Assembly: GCA_018813085.1 (NCBI GenBank)
Contig: JAHJCI010000224.1
Span: forward strand, 1 to 6,576
Source: Candidatus Omnitrophota bacterium
GTDB lineage: Bacteria; Omnitrophota; Gorgyraeia; Gygaellales; JAHJCI01
Reading direction: 5' to 3'
Length of the DNA: 6,576 bases
Shown one piece after another: positions 1 to 4,684 of this stretch (positions are counted from its first letter, which is position 1; each line of letters begins with the position of its first letter). A model generated the notes under the pieces. It saw only the letters and a list, made by a program, of their open reading frames with translations. It was not told the DNA's origin and ran no database searches. The translations under genes were made by a program, and so were the position numbers.

Positions 1-843
1 CCGATCTATGAACACTTGAAAAAAGAAGTTAGTCAGAAGGAATTCGTAGAAGCTAAGCTTTATGACCGGAAATATTATTTAACCGATTGCGACGGTTATG
101 AAGATTACTTAAAAGGCAACCTCAGCCTATTGAGGCATCAAAGGGTAATGGGTTTTGCAAAAATTCAGGGCGGTGAGTCGGTATTGGATATAGGCTGCGG
201 CCGGGGAGAGTTAACTTATCAGTGTGCAAGAAAGGGCTGCAGGGTAATGGCAGTAGATTATAGCAGTGATTCTATCGAGCTTACCAGGGAGACGGTATCT
301 AAATTGCCCGCTCAATTGCAGAAGGATATAACCATCGCGGCGATGGATGTTACCAGGATGGATATTAGCGAGAAATTCGACGCGGTATTCATGATTGACC
401 TGGTTGAGCATCTTTATGATTGGCAACTGGAGATCCTTTTCAGCAAGGTCAGGGATTTACTGAAACCAGGAGGCAGGTTGATTATCCAGACACCAAACTT
501 AAATTATGAGAGGTTTCTTTTTCCTTTGAAACGCCTGATATCGCTTCCGGCAACTTTTCTCAAGCAAATTTCCCGGTTTTTAAGAAAAAAAACAAAGGAG
601 AAAAGATTTGGGCAATGGCTTAGGAAAACATTCAGAATTTTACCTAACAGGGACAGGGGCGAGGGCTTGATACATTCGATGCACGTTAATACGCATACGC
701 CAAGCGATCTAAAAAGGCTGCTTTCTGAATTTGATTCACGAATTTTTTGTTCCGACCATTCCAGGAATCCAATTTCTTTATTATTCAAAAAATGGTGGGG
801 ACGAGAGATAGTGGTTATTGCCCGGGTTAAGGGTATAAATTAA
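1..843 (+). CDS. Class I SAM-dependent methyltransferase, 5' end not in window
   Basis: This is a Rossmann-fold methyltransferase that uses S-adenosylmethionine. Counting from a TTG at 16, the SAM-binding motif I VLDIGCGRGE is at residues 56-65, the acidic residue ending strand 2 is D81, the DLVEHL motif is at 128-133, and LKPGGRL at 149-155 is the usual post-motif turn. The frame is open back to base 1 (it reads PIYEH before the TTG). No Shine-Dalgarno sequence precedes the TTG, so the true start is probably upstream and the gene is partial here. Residues about 165-215 form a strongly basic insertion with hydrophobic patches (KRLISLP, RFLRKKTKEKR), which might touch the membrane or a polyanionic glycan. 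The next gene starts 37 bases downstream and encodes a glycosyltransferase, so a sugar or lipid-linked glycan is a reasonable substrate; that is inference. The fold is certain, the substrate unknown. Confidence 0.88.
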   Translation, partial: PIYEHLKKEVSQKEFVEAKLYDRKYYLTDCDGYEDYLKGNLSLLRHQRVMGFAKIQGGESVLDIGCGRGELTYQCARKGCRVMAVDYSSDSIELTRETVSKLPAQLQKDITIAAMDVTRMDISEKFDAVFMIDLVEHLYDWQLEILFSKVRDLLKPGGRLIIQTPNLNYERFLFPLKRLISLPATFLKQISRFLRKKTKEKRFGQWLRKTFRILPNRDRGEGLIHSMHVNTHTPSDLKRLLSEFDSRIFCSDHSRNPISLLFKKWWGREIVVIARVKGIN

Positions 844-850
844 TTGCCTT

Positions 851-857
851 AAAGGAG
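851..857 (+). promoter_or_regulatory. Shine-Dalgarno-like AAAGGAG placed unusually far from its start
   Basis: AAAGGAG is a good ribosome-binding sequence, but it ends 23 bases before the ATG at 881. No ATG, GTG or TTG lies in frame between the two. The nearer purine run AAGAGAGA at 871-878 is weaker and probably closer than ideal. Either the weak site is used or the strong one acts at a distance. Confidence 0.4.
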
Positions 858-880
858 ATTCCGCAAGCAGAAGAGAGATT

Positions 881-1984
881 ATGGAATTCTATAAAATCCA
901 GGATTATCCTGATTTTCTATTCCAACGCGCATACCGCAGGAAAGCATACCAGGCAATCCGCAAAAAGGTTAAGAGTATAGCGATATATAAATCAGGCGGA
1001 GGGTTAGGGGATTTAGTTCAAAGTATTCCGCTATTTCGCAGTTTTAAGGAAATGTTCCCAGAGTCAAAACTTTTTTATCTTGGATTATACCAGAGGCCCC
1101 GGTGTAATACGCTTTTTAATTGTATCCCCTATATTGACGGATATATAGAATATGTACGGCCAGGCAGGGAGAGCAGCCTTAAAGAATACCTTCGTTTTAG
1201 AAAGGATTTCTTCGGGAAGTTCGACCTTATCGTTGATACGCAGTCAAAATTTGCTCCTTCTTTTTATCTTTGGTTCTTGGCTTCTAAATATTTTCTTTCC
1301 AGGAATCCTTTTTTTTCGCACTGGAAGAGCATGCCCGGCCTGAATAAAAAGATTCATGTTGCGGCAAAGATGTATTTTTTAGCGCGTATCTTAGGGCATA
1401 AGGGAGCTGATATAAATCCGGCTATTAATATCCCCCGCGATTACATTGCGGCAGCAGAAAAATGCCTCGCGGTTCACTCCGGGCCCTTTATATCTATTTT
1501 ACCGGGAGCAGGGCACCCTTATAAAATGTGGCCGAAAGAAAATTTCGCTTTTTTAGCAGATAAATTCTCCTCTATGGGTTACAGGATAATTTTACTCGGG
1601 GCCGAAAACGAAAAGAGCCTTCTTTTGGAAGTTTCCGGTCTGATGCAGAGTAAGCCGATAATTCCGATGTTGGAAGAACCTCTCTTTGGCCAGGACCCCA
1701 TATACAGCATAGGTTTATTCAAATCTTCTATTTTGACTATCGGGTGTGATTGTGGAGGCTTGCATTTAAGCACATTAGCCGGCTGTCCCGTAATCGGTAT
1801 ATACGGGCCAAGTAGCCCACTGAAAAGCGGTCCCTTGGGAAAGAAAAATGTAGTTATTTATAAAAGATTTGATTGCTCTCCTTGCAGGTTAAAGGATTGC
1901 AAGTTTCAGCGCAGTTGCTTGAAAGAGATTATTCCTGAGGATATAATTCAGGCAGCTAATTTTATCCTCAGGGACGTTTCTTAA
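881..1984 (+). CDS. Family 9 glycosyltransferase (heptosyltransferase-like)
   Basis: This 367-residue protein has the two-domain GT-B layout of the ADP-heptose:LPS heptosyltransferase family (WaaC/WaaF/WaaQ). After an extension of about 30 residues, the N-terminal motif GGGLGDLVQSIP sits at 39-50; D44 corresponds to the catalytic aspartate of the family. The C-terminal domain begins with ISILPGAGHPYKMWP (204-218), whose lysine and tryptophan are conserved in the family. The nucleotide-sugar motif is CDCGGLHLSTLAGCPVIGIY (289-308), followed by GPSSP. The usual D-S/T-G has a cysteine at 291. The family's C-terminal cysteine cluster is present (C332, C335, C340, C346). It probably works on the cytoplasmic face of the inner membrane, adding heptose or a related sugar to the LPS core. 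A GmhB-type phosphatase in the same cluster supports heptose as donor, but the exact donor and acceptor are not determined. The ATG at 881 is the only plausible start. Confidence 0.9.
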   Translation: MEFYKIQDYPDFLFQRAYRRKAYQAIRKKVKSIAIYKSGGGLGDLVQSIPLFRSFKEMFPESKLFYLGLYQRPRCNTLFNCIPYIDGYIEYVRPGRESSLKEYLRFRKDFFGKFDLIVDTQSKFAPSFYLWFLASKYFLSRNPFFSHWKSMPGLNKKIHVAAKMYFLARILGHKGADINPAINIPRDYIAAAEKCLAVHSGPFISILPGAGHPYKMWPKENFAFLADKFSSMGYRIILLGAENEKSLLLEVSGLMQSKPIIPMLEEPLFGQDPIYSIGLFKSSILTIGCDCGGLHLSTLAGCPVIGIYGPSSPLKSGPLGKKNVVIYKRFDCSPCRLKDCKFQRSCLKEIIPEDIIQAANFILRDVS

Positions 1985-2042
1985 TCTATTCAGGGGATGC
2001 TCATCCGTTGGAGTTATAGCAGGGTGTCGGGAGCGGTAATTG

Positions 2043-2049
2043 AAGGAGG
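2043..2049 (+). promoter_or_regulatory. Strong ribosome-binding site AAGGAGG
   Basis: AAGGAGG lies six bases before the ATG at 2056. This is the strongest and best-spaced Shine-Dalgarno sequence in the window, and it fixes the start of the family 2 glycosyltransferase. The 71-base gap before this gene shows no convincing promoter or terminator. Confidence 0.8.
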
Positions 2050-2055
2050 CAGTTT

Positions 2056-2817
2056 ATGTCAGGAGAAGTTTCAGTATCCTGTGTTGTGATTACTAAAAAC
2101 GAAGAGGCAAAAATCGAGGAGTGTTTAAAGAGTGTGCATGGCTGGGTGAGCGAAATTATAGTGGTTGACGATGAGAGCACTGACCGCACAGTAGAAATTT
2201 CCAGAAAATATACCGATAGGGTTTTGATTCGCCGGATGGATAACGAGGGCAGGCATAGGAACTGGGCATATGCTCAGGCAAAGAATGATTGGGTTTTCAG
2301 CCTGGATGCTGACGAAAGGGTATCCGAAGGATTAAAGAAAGAAATCAGTGAAGTTTTAAACAAGGATACTTCCTTTTCCGGCTTTACAACTCCGCGCAGG
2401 AATCTGATCGGCGATTACTGGTTAAGGTGGGGAGGACAGTACCCGGCTGCGCAATTAAAATTCTTTAGAAAAGACAGATTCAAATGGGAAGAGGCAGAGG
2501 TTCATCCACGCGCTTTCCTAAGCGGCAGTTGCGGGCATTTTAACAGCGATATTATTCATTATTCCTGGAACGATTTCGCTCATTTTTTTGATAAAGTCAA
2601 TTCTCAGAGTACTCTGGAAGCAAAAAAATGGATACATAGCAATAGAAAAATGTCTATGCCGCATGCGTTTTGGCGGGCAGTCGACCGTTTCTTCAGGAAA
2701 TTTATACGTAAGAAAGGATATAAAGACGGGTTTTATGGTTTTGTAGTCGCATTTTCTGACAGTGTTTATCAAATCTTGAGTTATGCTAAATATTGGGAGA
2801 TGAAAAATAAACAGTGA
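2056..2817 (+). CDS. Family 2 glycosyltransferase, WaaE/KdtX-like
   Basis: This is a GT-A glycosyltransferase of 253 residues, a normal full length for the WaaE/KdtX group of LPS-core glucosyltransferases. The N-terminal strand and nucleotide-binding region read CVVITKNEEAKIEECLKSV (9-27) and EIIVVDDESTDRT (33-45). The metal-binding D-x-D motif is in SLDADER (D84, D86). The stretch GRHRNWAYAQAKNDW (65-79) before it matches the G-x-x-x-N-x-A region typical of this group. Residues 145-171 (WEEAEVHP to HYSW) form the acceptor-side region. The C-terminal 50 residues are basic and aromatic (FWRAVDRFFRKFIRKKGYKDG), which fits membrane association without a true transmembrane helix. It likely adds a hexose to the lipid A-core; the particular sugar cannot be read from sequence. 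It is translationally coupled to the next gene through a four-base GTGA overlap. Confidence 0.9.
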   Translation: MSGEVSVSCVVITKNEEAKIEECLKSVHGWVSEIIVVDDESTDRTVEISRKYTDRVLIRRMDNEGRHRNWAYAQAKNDWVFSLDADERVSEGLKKEISEVLNKDTSFSGFTTPRRNLIGDYWLRWGGQYPAAQLKFFRKDRFKWEEAEVHPRAFLSGSCGHFNSDIIHYSWNDFAHFFDKVNSQSTLEAKKWIHSNRKMSMPHAFWRAVDRFFRKFIRKKGYKDGFYGFVVAFSDSVYQILSYAKYWEMKNKQ

Positions 2818-3359
2818 ATATCGCATTCCTTGACCGTGACGGGGTGATTAATGAATACCCCGGAGATGCCAAATATGTAAGCAACTGGCAGGAGTTTCGT
2901 TTTATCGAAGGGGTAGAATTTGCGCTTCGAAGATTGACTAAAGCGGGATTCAAAGTTTTTATTATTTCAAATCAGGCGGGCATAGCCAGAGGCATATATT
3001 CGAAAGACAACCTGGATTTGATTACAGAAGGGATGTTAAAAAAATTGCAAGCCGCAGGAGTAAAGCTGGACGGCGTATATTATTGTATCCACCGTAATGA
3101 AGACAATTGTTCTTGCCGCAAACCGAAAATCGGCTCGCTTGAACGAGCACTAAAAGAGCACGATATCCCCAAGCAAATGTTAAAAAAAAGTTTTTTCATC
3201 GGGGACAGTATTACTGATATACAAACCGGTAAGAATGCCGGATGCAGGACTATATTAGTATTCAGCGGGAAAGAGAAAGCGGGAAATCAGGATTCCTGGA
3301 CGGTTCGTCCGGATTTTACTGCCGCGGATTTAAAAGAGGCAGTAAATTTTATGCTTTAA
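2814..3359 (+). CDS. gmhB: D-glycero-D-manno-heptose 1,7-bisphosphate phosphatase-type HAD phosphatase
   Basis: This 181-residue HAD hydrolase has all the catalytic landmarks of the GmhB/HisB-N group. The nucleophile motif is FLDRDGVIN with D7 and D9, motif II is ISNQAG (S52, N53, Q54), motif III is in CRKPKIG (K103), and motif IV is IGDSITD (D131, D135). A zinc loop, C91-x-H93 and C99-x-C101, lies between them. GmhB removes the C7 phosphate of heptose 1,7-bisphosphate in the ADP-heptose pathway in the cytoplasm. The zinc loop is shorter than in Escherichia coli GmhB, where the ligands are C92, H94, C107 and C109, so a related sugar-phosphate or histidinol-phosphate activity cannot be excluded. 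The neighbouring heptosyltransferase-like gene favours GmhB. The GTG start overlaps the previous stop codon in GTGA, the protein begins immediately before the DxD strand, and GGGAGA at 2795-2800 could serve the ribosome. Confidence 0.9.
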   Translation: MNIAFLDRDGVINEYPGDAKYVSNWQEFRFIEGVEFALRRLTKAGFKVFIISNQAGIARGIYSKDNLDLITEGMLKKLQAAGVKLDGVYYCIHRNEDNCSCRKPKIGSLERALKEHDIPKQMLKKSFFIGDSITDIQTGKNAGCRTILVFSGKEKAGNQDSWTVRPDFTAADLKEAVNFML

Positions 3360-3363
3360 TATC

Positions 3364-3493
3364 GGGGACACCATTAAGATTAGCTGCGGGATAGGCTCCC
3401 GATTTCCGCCGTAGGCGGATTCGCCTTCGGCGAAGGCTGAACCCCGCATCCCTCTTGGAATTAGAATTAAAAGGTGCGGGGCAAGAGGACACC
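3364..3493. repeat. Short direct repeat GGGGACACC / GAGGACACC bounding the palindromes
   Basis: GGACACC occurs at 3366-3372 and again at 3487-3493, and the match extends to nine bases with one mismatch (3364-3372 against 3485-3493). The copies flank all the palindromic structure in the gap. They could be ends of a small non-autonomous element or a target duplication. A seven-base exact repeat in a 145-base gap is only modest evidence. Confidence 0.35.
3405..3437. repeat. Tandem 15-base palindromes, REP-like
   Basis: Two palindromes lie end to end: TCCGCC-GTA-GGCGGA at 3405-3419 and TTCGCC-TTC-GGCGAA at 3420-3434. Both are 6-bp stems with 3-base loops. They share the form T-Y-CGCC-NNN-GGCG-R-A and differ by a paired C-G to T-A change, so the stem is kept. 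The second can re-pair as GCCTTC-GGC-GAAGGC (3423-3437). Short GC-rich palindromes of this kind behave as dispersed intergenic repeats in many bacterial genomes. Whether this one is dispersed cannot be seen from one window. Confidence 0.6.
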
Positions 3494-3504
3494 CCTAAAA
3501 TAAG

Positions 3505-4626
3505 ATGAAGATAATTATTAGTTATGCTTCAGCCGGTAGCGGACATCGCCGGGCGGCCCAGGCAATTTACAGTTATATCAAGGAGCATTATCCCGCAGTG
3601 GATGTGCGTATCATTGATGTGCTTCCCTATACTAATTTCATATTCTCCACTTCATATTCCCGGGGTTATTCTTTTCTGGTGATGCGTTTAAAATTCATCT
3701 GGGCAATTATATTCCGCATTACCAGCCTGAAGAATGTTTCTGATTTTATTCATTTTATCTGCAGGCTTAATTGCGGCCGCTTCAAGAATTTACTGATTAA
3801 GGAAAATCCGGATATTGTTTTAGCCACTCATTTTCTTCCCGCAGAAGTCGTTGCGTACCTTAAAGAAAAAGGCAGGATCAACTCGCGCCTGGTCACGGCG
3901 ATTACGGATTTCGGCTTGCATCCTTTATGGATTTATCAAAGTTGTGATGATTATATTGTTGGCTCAGAGCATACCCGTGACAGCCTGATTGCTCAGGGGG
4001 TAGAGGAAAGTAAGATACTGATGGCAGGCATACCAATTGACCCGCGGTTCGTATCGGTAGAAGGGCGTAGTCTGCGTAAAGTTCAGAATACTCCCGCTTC
4101 TCAGGCAGCAGGCTTAGTCAGCGCCGCAGGATTTACTGTTTTACTGGTGACCGGTACTTTTGGTTTTGTTTTGATCGATAAGGTCGTTGATATGCTGCGC
4201 TCGGAAGCAGAGTTAATCGTCGTCTGCGGGAAGAATCAACGGTTATATAATAGATTGAAACGTAAAGATTATTCCGGAGTGCAGTTATTCGGTTTTACCG
4301 AAGATATGCATAAGCTGATGTCTCAGGCAGACCTGTTAGTTACAAAGCCCGGAGGCCTGACTATAGCCGAGGCCATGGCTATGGATTTACCGCTGGTCTT
4401 TATCGGCAGCATACCCGGGCAAGAAACAGAGAATGCTCAGATTCTGGAGTCTTATGGCTGTGCAATAAATACAAATAATCTAGAATCCTTACGGCAGGTA
4501 ATTATTAATTTCAGGAACAATCCGGAAAAATTAGATTTAATGCGCGCCAATATCCACAGAATAAAAAACCCGGATGCCACGGAGGAAATTTGCCGGTACA
4601 TAATGTCGAATAATGCCGGAGCTTAA
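3505..4626 (+). CDS. MGDG synthase/MurG-like glycosyltransferase (GT28 superfamily)
   Basis: This 373-residue GT-B enzyme is of the group containing monogalactosyldiacylglycerol synthase and the UgtP diacylglycerol glucosyltransferase. The N-terminal MGDG-synthase domain begins at once with IIISYASAGSGHRRAAQAIY; G11-S-G-H14 is the signature of the group. It continues with ATHFLPAEVV (107-116) and TDFGLHPLW (134-142), then GIPIDPRF (175-182). The C-terminal UDP-sugar domain shows VTGTFG (215-220), a GFTEDM segment (263-268), TKPGGLTIAEAMA (280-292) and PGQETEN (304-310). It probably transfers a sugar from a UDP donor to a diacylglycerol or other lipid acceptor at the inner membrane; the acceptor is not known. 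Residues about 186-209 are an alanine/serine-rich linker before the second domain. The only Shine-Dalgarno-like stretch, AAGAGGA at 3483-3489, is 15 bases away and lies in an inverted repeat. The start is chosen because the family motif starts directly after it. Confidence 0.88.
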   Translation: MKIIISYASAGSGHRRAAQAIYSYIKEHYPAVDVRIIDVLPYTNFIFSTSYSRGYSFLVMRLKFIWAIIFRITSLKNVSDFIHFICRLNCGRFKNLLIKENPDIVLATHFLPAEVVAYLKEKGRINSRLVTAITDFGLHPLWIYQSCDDYIVGSEHTRDSLIAQGVEESKILMAGIPIDPRFVSVEGRSLRKVQNTPASQAAGLVSAAGFTVLLVTGTFGFVLIDKVVDMLRSEAELIVVCGKNQRLYNRLKRKDYSGVQLFGFTEDMHKLMSQADLLVTKPGGLTIAEAMAMDLPLVFIGSIPGQETENAQILESYGCAINTNNLESLRQVIINFRNNPEKLDLMRANIHRIKNPDATEEICRYIMSNNAGA

Positions 4627-4684
4627 CGCTATCCCTGTTGCCTGCGAAATATTTAATAGGCCAGCTTGAAATAAAATCATTAAT

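Larger units (their letters stand above)
3360..3504 (+). other. Structured intergenic region, no gene
   Basis: No credible reading frame fills this gap. From 5' to 3' it holds: GGGGACACC (3364-3372); a small hairpin CGGGA/TCCCG (3387-3401); two abutting 15-base palindromes (3405-3434); CCCCGCA (3442-3448), which can pair with TGCGGG at 3385-3390 or with TGCGGGG at 3475-3481; CCTCTTG (3451-3457), complementary to CAAGAGG (3482-3488); a doubled GAATTA (3458-3469); and GAGGACACC (3485-3493). No T-tract follows any hairpin, so it is not a typical intrinsic terminator. No paired -35/-10 promoter stands out. The gap may be a decayed mobile palindromic element, an RNA leader, or both. Confidence 0.6.

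Noticed and set aside
211..788. Minus-strand open frames of 71 and 94 codons opposite the methyltransferase
   Set aside because: They are antisense to a clearly recognisable protein, show no family motif and have no supporting start signals.
1995..2006. Inverted repeat GGATG-CT-CATCC between the two glycosyltransferase genes
   Set aside because: The loop is only two bases and no T-tract follows, so a terminator or regulatory hairpin is not supported.
3455..3501. Promoter for the GT28-like gene (TTGGAA and TAAAAT)
   Set aside because: The two boxes are about 35 bases apart, far from the usual 16-18, and no better pair was found.
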